Shown: positions 46,931-54,686 of the stretch, piece after piece
How the letters are laid out: each line of letters opens with the position of its first letter
How positions within the stretch are numbered: position 1 is the stretch's first letter
NCBI GenBank assembly: GCA_002480645.1
Contig: DLCN01000029.1
Coordinates: 1-64,000, forward strand
DNA: 64,000 nucleotides
Direction of reading: 5' to 3'
Source of the DNA: Balneolaceae bacterium UBA7797
GTDB taxonomy: Bacteria; Bacteroidota; Rhodothermia; Balneolales; Balneolaceae
Notes under the pieces: model-generated
What the model saw: only the letters and a program-made list of their open reading frames with translations
Database searches by the model: none
What the model was told of the DNA's origin: nothing
Program-made: the position numbers and the translations under genes

Positions 46931-47734
46931 ATGGACACACAAAATGCGATCGCAATACTCGGAACCGGAAATCTGGGCGAAGCCATAGCCAGAGGGTTTG
47001 CCAAAGATCTGGGAACAGAGAATATATTTCTAACCCGTCGTCACCTTTCAAGGATCGAACATTTGTCGGAGTTAGGTTTTGAAACCACCTCTGATAACAA
47101 GTACGCAGTATCTGAAGCGAAGTATGTGTTTCTTTGCGTTCAGCCGAAGCAACTGGAGAATTTACTTAAAGAAATAGAGCCCTCTCTTGATCCGGCTAAA
47201 CATGTGCTCGTATCTACCATCACGGGGGTTGAACTATCGACCATTGCCGGGTATCTGGATGCCGAGTACCCTACTCTGCGGGTTATGCCGAATACGGCGG
47301 CGGCAATTGCAGAATCCATGACCTGTATATGCGGCAATGAACTCGCTGATCAGCATATTTCAAAAGTAGAAGAGATGTTCAGATCGCTTGGAGAGACGCT
47401 CATCATCGAAGAGCGTTTGATGAAAGCGGCCACCGTTCTGGCAGCTAGTGGGATCGCATTTTTTCTGCGTTATATAAGGGCGGCAACGCAGGGAGGAATT
47501 GAATTAGGATTTGAGGCAGAAGAAGCTCAGAAAATTGCTATGCAGACGGCCCGTGGAGCCGCATCATTGTTAGTAGAGGGGAATGCCCATCCTGAACGTG
47601 AAATTGACCGGGTAACCACCCCCATGGGATGCACCATCGCCGGATTGAACGAAATGGAACATCAGGGATTGAGTTCTGCCCTTATCAAAGGAATTGTCAC
47701 CTCATTCGAAAAAATAAATACCATCGCTGAATGA
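46931..47734 (+). CDS. proC: Pyrroline-5-carboxylate reductase
   Basis: 267 residues from the ATG at 46931, two bases after the argC stop. The N-terminal NAD(P) site is AILGTGNLGEAIARG (about 8-22), and the family pattern RVMPNTAAAIAESMT and the C-terminal PMGCTIAGLNEMEHQG (about 230-245) are present. It makes proline from pyrroline-5-carboxylate. A proline gene inside the arginine operon suggests a shared glutamate semialdehyde or ornithine flow; the same placement is seen in related genomes. Confidence 0.95.
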   Translation: MDTQNAIAILGTGNLGEAIARGFAKDLGTENIFLTRRHLSRIEHLSELGFETTSDNKYAVSEAKYVFLCVQPKQLENLLKEIEPSLDPAKHVLVSTITGVELSTIAGYLDAEYPTLRVMPNTAAAIAESMTCICGNELADQHISKVEEMFRSLGETLIIEERLMKAATVLAASGIAFFLRYIRAATQGGIELGFEAEEAQKIAMQTARGAASLLVEGNAHPEREIDRVTTPMGCTIAGLNEMEHQGLSSALIKGIVTSFEKINTIAE

Positions 47735-48858
47735 AATTATTCAACGTATATCCATTATTCGACGTAGAACCGGTAGAAGCAGATGGTTGCCTGCTGTACG
47801 ATCAGCAGCACACGGCATATCTCGATTTTTACGGAGGTCATGCAGTGATCTCGATTGGTCATGCTCATCCTCACTATATTAAAAGGATCACGGATCAGTT
47901 AGGTAAGCTGGGGTTTTATTCTAATTCAGTTCCCATTCGAATTCAAAAAGATCTGGCACATAAACTGGGCGAGATGTGTGGGTATTACAACTGGAATTTA
48001 TTTTTGGTTAATTCCGGAGCAGAAGCCAATGAAAATGCTTTTAAAGTAGCTTCGGCAAATAATGGCAGGAAAAAGATCATTGCTTTTGAGGGCGCTTTTC
48101 ATGGCAGGACCTCGCTTGCCGTTGCCGCTACCGATAATCCGAATATCCTGTTTCCGGTAAACGAAGGAGCTGAGGTCATTCGATTTGCTTTCGGAGATTT
48201 TGACGGGGTGGAAGCCGAGATTAAAAAAGGAGATACCTGCTGCGTGATCCTGGAAGGAATTCAGGGCGTGGGCGGTATTAAGGAGCCGGCGCAGGATTTT
48301 CTTCGACATGTGCGTTCTTTGTGTGACGAAACGGACACGGTCATGATCATGGATGAAGTGCAGTCGGGTTATGGAAGAACCGGTCGCTTTTTTGCCCATC
48401 AGCATGCTTTTGTTCAACCGGATATCATCACAATGGCAAAAGGGATGGGGAACGGGTTTCCGGTTGGCGGGGTACTGATACACCCAAAATTTGAAGCCCG
48501 CTACGGATTACTTGGTACCACATTTGGCGGGAATCACCTTGCGTGTGCCGCTGCTCTTGGGGTGCTCGAAGTGATAGAGAATGAAAAACTGATCCAAAAT
48601 GCGAAAGAGATCGGTAACTATCTGGCCGGCGAACTATCCGGTATTCCTCAGATCAAAGAAATTCGTGGACGAGGATTGATGATCGGTATCGAATTTGATT
48701 TTGAAGTGGCCGACCTGAGAAAAAAATTACTTTATGAGCAGAAAATCTTTACCGGCTCATCATCAAATAAAAACACCATCCGCTTATTACCTCCGCTAAA
48801 TATCGGCAAAAAAGAAGTGGATCAGTTTATTACCGCATTAAAAGAAGTATTGTCATGA
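47731..48858 (+). CDS. argD: Acylornithine aminotransferase
   Basis: 375 residues of class III aminotransferase. Recognised by NSGAEANENAFKVA (about 91-104), FEGAFHGRTSLAVAAT, MDEVQSGYGRTG (about 207-218) and the PLP lysine in MAKGMGNGFPVGGV (about 235-248). It converts the acylglutamate semialdehyde to acylornithine. It overlaps proC and argF' by four bases at each side, so translation is coupled. Confidence 0.95.
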   Translation: MKLFNVYPLFDVEPVEADGCLLYDQQHTAYLDFYGGHAVISIGHAHPHYIKRITDQLGKLGFYSNSVPIRIQKDLAHKLGEMCGYYNWNLFLVNSGAEANENAFKVASANNGRKKIIAFEGAFHGRTSLAVAATDNPNILFPVNEGAEVIRFAFGDFDGVEAEIKKGDTCCVILEGIQGVGGIKEPAQDFLRHVRSLCDETDTVMIMDEVQSGYGRTGRFFAHQHAFVQPDIITMAKGMGNGFPVGGVLIHPKFEARYGLLGTTFGGNHLACAAALGVLEVIENEKLIQNAKEIGNYLAGELSGIPQIKEIRGRGLMIGIEFDFEVADLRKKLLYEQKIFTGSSSNKNTIRLLPPLNIGKKEVDQFITALKEVLS

Positions 48859-49802
48859 AGCAGTTTCTGAGTTTAAAAGATGTTCCGAACCTGTCGGATC
48901 TGATCGAAGAGGCAAAAGAAGTAAAGAAAAATCCCTTTGCCTGGAAATCACTTGGTAAGAATCGTTCTGCCTGTCTGTTATTCTTAAATCCGAGTTTACG
49001 CACCCGATTGAGCTCGCAGCGGGCTGCAGCTAATTTGGGACTGGAAGCTGTGGTTCTGGACGTTAATGCCGGCAGCTGGAAACTGGAGTTTGAAGATGGT
49101 ACGGTGATGAATGGGGATACCGCCGAACATATCAAAGAAGCAGCAGCTGTAATTGGTGCTTATTTTGATGTGGTTGCCATACGTGCATTTGCCACTTTAA
49201 AAGACAGAGAAGAAGACTACTCGGAAAAGGTCTTGTCAGCTTTTGTTAAATACTGTGGGGTACCGGTTGTAAATATGGAATCATCAACCGGTCATCCGCT
49301 ACAGGCCTTTGCCGACCTGATCACCATTGAGGAGTATAAAATAACAGAACGTCCAAAAGTGGTGTTAACATGGGCGCCGCATCCGAGAGCACTGCCACAG
49401 GCGGTAGCTAATTCGTTCGTGGAATGGATGAGTGCCGCAGAAGTTGATCTTACTGTAACACATCCGGAGGGATATGAGTTGGCGCCGGAGATCATGAACG
49501 GGTTGAAACCCGAGTATGATCAGAACAAGGCATTTGAAGGCGCTGACTTCATCTACGCAAAAAACTGGAGTAATTATAACGATTACGGAAAGGTGTTGAA
49601 TACCGATACTGACTGGATGGTAAGTGGTGCGAAAATGGCTTTGACCAATAGTGGAAAATTCATGCATTGTTTACCTGTTCGTCGGAATGTTGTAGTTGGT
49701 GATGAAGTGCTCGACAGTGAGCAGAGTCTGGTAATTGATGAGGCTGCGAACCGGATCGTTTCTATGCAGACGGTTCTGAAAAAGATACTCGAGACCTTGT
49801 AA
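48855..49802 (+). CDS. argF': N-acylornithine carbamoyltransferase (acetyl or succinyl type)
   Basis: 315 residues. The carbamoyl-phosphate site is NPSLRTRLSSQ (45-55, family STRT/SLRT), and HCLPVRRNVVVGDE (about 271-284) marks the acylornithine branch rather than ordinary ornithine carbamoyltransferase. Residues 87-92 read GDTAEH; Ala90 is where the Bacteroides fragilis succinyl enzyme has Pro90 and the Xanthomonas acetyl enzyme Glu92 (from memory of published work). Loss of that Glu favours succinylornithine. It makes the acylcitrulline used by argE. The gene overlaps argD by four bases and argB by one. Confidence 0.92.
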   Translation: MKQFLSLKDVPNLSDLIEEAKEVKKNPFAWKSLGKNRSACLLFLNPSLRTRLSSQRAAANLGLEAVVLDVNAGSWKLEFEDGTVMNGDTAEHIKEAAAVIGAYFDVVAIRAFATLKDREEDYSEKVLSAFVKYCGVPVVNMESSTGHPLQAFADLITIEEYKITERPKVVLTWAPHPRALPQAVANSFVEWMSAAEVDLTVTHPEGYELAPEIMNGLKPEYDQNKAFEGADFIYAKNWSNYNDYGKVLNTDTDWMVSGAKMALTNSGKFMHCLPVRRNVVVGDEVLDSEQSLVIDEAANRIVSMQTVLKKILETL

Positions 49803-50563
49803 TGGAGTCGGTAAGTGTTATAAAAGTTGGTGGTAAGATCGCAGAAGACGTAGCGGTTCTGAATGCATTTCTGCATGACTTAGGGTCTGTAACCGGGCCA
49901 AAGGTATTGGTGCATGGTGGCGGTGTGATTGCAACTAAGATCGGTGAAAAACTGGGAATATCATCTCAAATGATCGAAGGCCGCAGAGTTACGGATAAAG
50001 AAACTTTGGAAGTAGCCACGATGGTCTATGGTGGATTGATCAACAAAAGGATCGTTGCAAAATTACAATCAATGGGCGTAAATGCCATTGGATTGACCGG
50101 GGCTGATCTGAATATAATCGAAGCGGATAAACGTCCTCCGGAACCGATCGATTTTGGCTGGGTAGGAGATATCAAAAAAGTAAATACTGATTGGTTAGTA
50201 AGTTTAATTGAAAAAGATGTTCTTCCTGTAATGGCACCTCTTACCCACGATGGGAATGGAAATATGTTAAACACCAATGCGGATTCCATAGCCTCATTTA
50301 CAGCAGGGGCACTTGCCAACAGATTGAATACCAGACTAGTCCTTTGTTTTGATATGCCCGGAGTGATGGAGAATGGAAAAGTAATCCCGGAGATCGATCT
50401 TAAAAGATATTCGGAGCTTAAAGCTTCCGGGGTAGTTAAAGATGGAATGATCCCTAAACTGGACCTGGGGTTTCAGGCTCTGAATGCCGGAGTTAGTGAA
50501 GTGATCATTAAAAGCGCTAAAGATCTGAATGATGATAAAACCGGAACGGTATTGAGACAATGA
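49802..50563 (+). CDS. argB: Acylglutamate kinase
   Basis: 253 residues of the amino acid kinase fold. KVGGKIAEDV (about 8-17), LVHGGGVIATKIGEKL (about 37-52), RVTDKETLEVA and a closing DGMIPKLDLGFQALNAGV (about 213-230) fit argB. It phosphorylates acylglutamate using ATP and in many bacteria is the feedback-controlled step. The start overlaps the argF' stop (TAATG). Confidence 0.95.
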   Translation: MESVSVIKVGGKIAEDVAVLNAFLHDLGSVTGPKVLVHGGGVIATKIGEKLGISSQMIEGRRVTDKETLEVATMVYGGLINKRIVAKLQSMGVNAIGLTGADLNIIEADKRPPEPIDFGWVGDIKKVNTDWLVSLIEKDVLPVMAPLTHDGNGNMLNTNADSIASFTAGALANRLNTRLVLCFDMPGVMENGKVIPEIDLKRYSELKASGVVKDGMIPKLDLGFQALNAGVSEVIIKSAKDLNDDKTGTVLRQ

Positions 50564-51627
50564 ATGATCTAAAGCACAATTCAGAAAAAGCAATTGAATT
50601 GCTGAAGCAATTAATTTCGATTCAGTCATACAGTAAAGAAGAAGATCAGACCGCTGACCTGTTAGTAAGTTATCTTGCAGAACATGGTTTTGCCCCACAA
50701 AGAACGTTGAATAATGTATGGTCCATTGCCGGATCAATAGACCCGAATAAACCCACATTGATGCTCAATTCTCATCATGACACGGTAAAAGCGACCTCTA
50801 AGTGGTCCTATGACCCGTTTACACCAACCATTGAGAACGGGAAACTGATCGGGCTTGGAAGCAACGATGCAGGCGGTCCGTTGGTAAGTTTATTACATAC
50901 GTTTATACGACTTTCTAAATATGAGCAGCCATATAATTTAATTTTTCTTGCTTCCGCTGAGGAAGAAACTTCCGGTAAACAAGGCGTGCCGATCGTACTG
51001 GATGAGATCGGAAAGATCGATCTGGGTGTGGTAGGTGAGCCTACTTCCATGGATATGGCTATAGCCGAACGTGGTTTGATCGTATTGGATTGTGTGGCAC
51101 ATGGTAAAAGTGGTCATGCAGCCCGCGGAGAAGGAGAAAATGCCTTGTACAAGGCCATGAAAAATATAGAGTGGTTCCGGACGTATGAGTTTGATAAAAA
51201 AGAAGGTATTCTGGGCGGGATAAATATGACAGTTACGCAGATCGAGGCTGGATATCAGCACAATGTCGTGCCGGATGAATGTAAATTTGTGGTTGATGTG
51301 AGACCCAATGAATTCTATACCAACGAGGAAGTGGTGGATAAAATCCGGGAACAGGTAGATTGTGATGTAACCCCCCGTTCAACGAATCTTAATGCTTCAG
51401 GAATTGACCCGACTCACCCGGTAGTGAAAAAAGGAGAACAGCTTGGAATAAGAACGTATGGCTCGCAGACCATGTCTGATCAGGTGCATATGTCATTCCC
51501 CACCATAAAAATGGGCCCCGGAGATACCCGACGTTCACATACTGCCGATGAGTTTATTTATCTCAACGAGATTGAAGAGGGAATGCGGATTTATTTTGAA
51601 TTACTGAATGGGCTGAATATTGAATAA
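50560..51627 (+). CDS. argE: M20 family deacylase, likely acylcitrulline/acylornithine deacylase
   Basis: 355 residues. The di-zinc site is visible: NSHHDTVKA (about 68-76), SNDAGGP (about 98-104), SAEEETSG (about 131-138), the EPTSMDMAIAERG segment and a C-terminal HMSF. It should remove the acyl group, probably from N-acylcitrulline in this pathway variant. Annotated by context as argE; a DapE-like role is the alternative. It overlaps argB by four bases. Confidence 0.88.
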   Translation: MNDLKHNSEKAIELLKQLISIQSYSKEEDQTADLLVSYLAEHGFAPQRTLNNVWSIAGSIDPNKPTLMLNSHHDTVKATSKWSYDPFTPTIENGKLIGLGSNDAGGPLVSLLHTFIRLSKYEQPYNLIFLASAEEETSGKQGVPIVLDEIGKIDLGVVGEPTSMDMAIAERGLIVLDCVAHGKSGHAARGEGENALYKAMKNIEWFRTYEFDKKEGILGGINMTVTQIEAGYQHNVVPDECKFVVDVRPNEFYTNEEVVDKIREQVDCDVTPRSTNLNASGIDPTHPVVKKGEQLGIRTYGSQTMSDQVHMSFPTIKMGPGDTRRSHTADEFIYLNEIEEGMRIYFELLNGLNIE

Positions 51628-51690
51628 GATCTTTAAACGAAGTCAGAAACGATCTCTACTGTAAGAGATTTTGTAAAAATAACAGGAATT

Positions 51691-52998
51691 ATGGCGAAAA
51701 AACTGTGGGATAAAGGAATTAAAACCGATGAGTTCATAGAACGATTTACGGTTGGTCGTGATCGTGAAATGGACCTGAAACTGGCCGAATACGACGTTAA
51801 AGGCACTATCGCTCATATTACCATGCTCGAATCAGTTGGGTTGCTGGAAGCAGACGAATTACAGATCCTTACCAAGGAATTGAATCGGATATTGGATGAA
51901 GTGATCTTGGCTGGAGATTTTGAAATTGAAGATGGAGTGGAAGATGTGCACTCCCAGATCGAACTCATGCTCACCCGTGAATTAGGGGATGTAGGAAAAA
52001 AAGTGCACTCCGGTCGCTCAAGAAATGATCAGGTTCTGGTTGATCTGAAGTTATTTCTGAAATATGAGCTCCTGGAAATTGTAAATCTCACAAAAAATTT
52101 GTTTGATGTATTAATTGAACAAAGTGATAGTAATAAACATTTATTACTACCGGGATATACACATACCCAGGCCGCAATGCCGTCTAGTTTCGGACTTTGG
52201 TTTGGTGCTTACGCCGAGAGCTTGGTGGATGACCTCATTATAATGCAGGCTGCGTATAAGATCGTCAATCAAAATCCTTTAGGGTCAGCGGCCGGGTATG
52301 GATCCTCGTTCCCCCTCGACCGCCAGAAAACAACGGATCTGCTTGGATTTGATTCCATGAATGTGAATGTGGTGTATGCCCAGATGGGGCGGGGTAAAGC
52401 CGAGCAAATGGTTAGCTATGCTATCGCAACACTAGCAGCTACGCTGAACAAATTTGCTGCGGATGTATGCCTCTATAACAGTCAGAATTTTGCCTTCATT
52501 AAATTACCGGATGAACTGACTACCGGTTCCAGTATCATGCCCCATAAAAAGAATCCGGATGTATTTGAGTTGATACGGGCAAAAACCAATGTGCATAAAG
52601 CGTTGCCTGCGACCATATCATCTGTTACAGGCAATCTGACATCTGGTTATCACAGGGATTTCCAGATCCTGAAGGAGACTCTATTTCCTGCATTGGATGA
52701 TATTAAGGAACTGTTACAGATCACGGCCTATGCCGCAGAAAGAATCGAGCCAGCTGATGAAATTCTGAAAGATCCGAAGTATAAACTGGTATTTTCAGTG
52801 GAACGTGTTAATGAACTGGTGCTGGAAGGCATACCATTCAGAGAAGCTTATGTGCAGGTAGCGAAAGAGATTGCAGATGGTAGTTTTAGCCCTCCAACAG
52901 AATTAAAACATACTCATGAGGGTAGTATCGGAAATCCGGGGACAGATCTTATTAAGAATAAAATGGAAGGGGTTCTGAATCAGTTTGAAAAAGACTGA
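51691..52998 (+). CDS. argH: Argininosuccinate lyase
   Basis: 435 residues of the fumarase/aspartase family. Recognised by EDVHSQIELMLTRELG, HSGRSRNDQV (about 109-118) and the GSSIMPHKKNPD signature (about 277-288). It cleaves argininosuccinate to arginine and fumarate. It comes after a 63-base gap, the only sizeable gap in the operon, and its stop overlaps the next gene by one base. Confidence 0.97.
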   Translation: MAKKLWDKGIKTDEFIERFTVGRDREMDLKLAEYDVKGTIAHITMLESVGLLEADELQILTKELNRILDEVILAGDFEIEDGVEDVHSQIELMLTRELGDVGKKVHSGRSRNDQVLVDLKLFLKYELLEIVNLTKNLFDVLIEQSDSNKHLLLPGYTHTQAAMPSSFGLWFGAYAESLVDDLIIMQAAYKIVNQNPLGSAAGYGSSFPLDRQKTTDLLGFDSMNVNVVYAQMGRGKAEQMVSYAIATLAATLNKFAADVCLYNSQNFAFIKLPDELTTGSSIMPHKKNPDVFELIRAKTNVHKALPATISSVTGNLTSGYHRDFQILKETLFPALDDIKELLQITAYAAERIEPADEILKDPKYKLVFSVERVNELVLEGIPFREAYVQVAKEIADGSFSPPTELKHTHEGSIGNPGTDLIKNKMEGVLNQFEKD

Positions 52999-53549
52999 TG
53001 GACTCCGGTGCCCTTTATTTTGTAGCGATTCTTCCACCAAAATCTCTTTCAGAGGAGATTCAAAAGATCCGGTATGATTTCCGGGATAGATATGATTCCC
53101 GTCATGCACTGAAATCACCACCGCATATCACTTTATTAAGTCCTTTTCGTGCTCAGAGTGGAGCAGAAAAGGAAATTGTCAAGAGTCTAGCTGAAGTCAC
53201 CGACTCAATGTATCCGTTCAGAATTAGGTTGAATAACTATGCTTCTTTTCCTCCCAGGGTGATATTCATTGATGTGAAAAGGTCGAATGAATTAGGTCGT
53301 ATTCAGGAAATGCTGGAGAATAAGGCAAGAATCCAATCTCATGTATTTAACTACAATTATGATCGGCGCCCGTTTCATCCACATCTGACGATCGCTTTTA
53401 AAGATCTGAGTTTAGAAAACTTTCAAAGATCCTGGGACGAATTTAAAAACAAAGTATTTGAGGCGGAGTTTATGGCAGATCGATTGACCCTACTTAAACA
53501 TACCGGTGAGATCTGGCAGCCTGTAGCTGACATCAGGCTTACTAAGTAG
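52998..53549 (+). CDS. 2H phosphoesterase (2'-5' RNA ligase/ThpR-like)
   Basis: 183 residues with two HxT motifs, His43-Ile-Thr45 (PPHITLL) and His129-Leu-Thr131 (HPHLTIAF), as in the 2H superfamily. Such enzymes open or form 2'-5' or 2',3'-cyclic phosphate bonds in RNA or nucleotides; which reaction applies is unclear. It is attached to argH (stop and start overlap by one base) without a clear link to arginine. Confidence 0.9.
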   Translation: MDSGALYFVAILPPKSLSEEIQKIRYDFRDRYDSRHALKSPPHITLLSPFRAQSGAEKEIVKSLAEVTDSMYPFRIRLNNYASFPPRVIFIDVKRSNELGRIQEMLENKARIQSHVFNYNYDRRPFHPHLTIAFKDLSLENFQRSWDEFKNKVFEAEFMADRLTLLKHTGEIWQPVADIRLTK

Positions 53550-53635
53550 TAAGATAAATAATCCGTAAAAATGGGAATCATATTATCTGATAATTGTTTA
53601 ATATTGAACAATATTAATCCGCTAAATAATTATTC

Positions 53636-54685
53636 ATGGAACTAGGTCTCTATACCTTTGTTGACAATACTATTAATCCGGAAACCGGTTCAGCAATTTC
53701 TGCAAAACAGAGAATTACGAATTTGCTGGAAGAGATAGAACTGGCTGATGAAGCCGGCCTTGATGTATTTGCGATCGGAGAGCACCACAGAGAAGAATAT
53801 GTGGCATCATCACCTGCAACTTTATTGGCAGCGGCTGCAGCACGGACAAAAAATATAAAACTAAGCAGTGCGGTGACGGTGCTGGGATCAGAAGATCCGG
53901 TAAGAGTATTTCAACAGTTTTCCACGTTGGATCTTCTTTCAGATGGCCGGGCTGAGATCATGGTTGGCCGGGGGTCATTTGTAGAATCCTTCCCGCTTTT
54001 TGGATATGAATTGAGTGATTATGAGGAGCTTTTTGAGGAAAAGCTGGAGCTATTACTTCGGCTGAGAGAGGAAGTGAACATAAGCTGGGAAGGAAAACAC
54101 AGGCCGGCCATTAAAAACAGGGGAGTGTACCCGCGACCGGTTCAGGACAAGATACCAATTTGGAGAGCCGTTGGCGGAACTCCAAAATCTGCCTACATAG
54201 CCGGCGCGTTGGGAATTCCTATGGCGATCGCCATTATCGGAGGCTATCCCAAGCAATTCAAACAAATGGTTGATGTGCATAAACAAGGGGCCAGGGATTA
54301 TGATCAGGAGATACAACCGGTAAGTATAAACTCACACGGATTCATTGCTGAAACCGGAAAAGAAGCACGCGATATTGCCTTTCCCGCTTTTAAACTAACC
54401 ATGGACAAACTGGGCCGGGAGCGGGGCTGGCCACCAATGAGCCGTCCACAATTTGATGCTTCCACGACATTGGAAGGTGCAAATTTTGTTGGCAGTCCAC
54501 AGGAGATCATCGATAAGATCATGTATCAGTATGAAATATTTAACCATGATCGTTTTCTGATGCAAATGAGTGTAGGCACTGTTACCCATTCCAAAATGTT
54601 GAGATCGATCGAACTATTCGCAACTAAGGTAGCCCCGGTCATACGTAAAGAGGTAGGAGCGGGAAAAGCAGTTTCAGCACACTAA
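53636..54685 (+). CDS. LLM-class flavin-dependent oxidoreductase
   Basis: 349 residues of the bacterial luciferase-like fold, with AGLDVFAIGEHHREEYVASSPATLLAAAAARTKNIKLSSAV split as the usual N-terminal barrel strands, and IMVGRGSF, WRAVGGTPKSAYIAGALGIP later. FMN or F420 use is not decidable; the substrate is unknown. It converges with the DUF5916 gene with a single base between stops. Confidence 0.9.
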   Translation: MELGLYTFVDNTINPETGSAISAKQRITNLLEEIELADEAGLDVFAIGEHHREEYVASSPATLLAAAAARTKNIKLSSAVTVLGSEDPVRVFQQFSTLDLLSDGRAEIMVGRGSFVESFPLFGYELSDYEELFEEKLELLLRLREEVNISWEGKHRPAIKNRGVYPRPVQDKIPIWRAVGGTPKSAYIAGALGIPMAIAIIGGYPKQFKQMVDVHKQGARDYDQEIQPVSINSHGFIAETGKEARDIAFPAFKLTMDKLGRERGWPPMSRPQFDASTTLEGANFVGSPQEIIDKIMYQYEIFNHDRFLMQMSVGTVTHSKMLRSIELFATKVAPVIRKEVGAGKAVSAH

Positions 54686-54686
54686 G

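Noticed and set aside
47998..48483. 161-codon open frame on the minus strand
   Set aside because: It lies wholly inside argD, whose motifs are clear, and has no similarity to any family or ribosome site; a shadow of codon bias.
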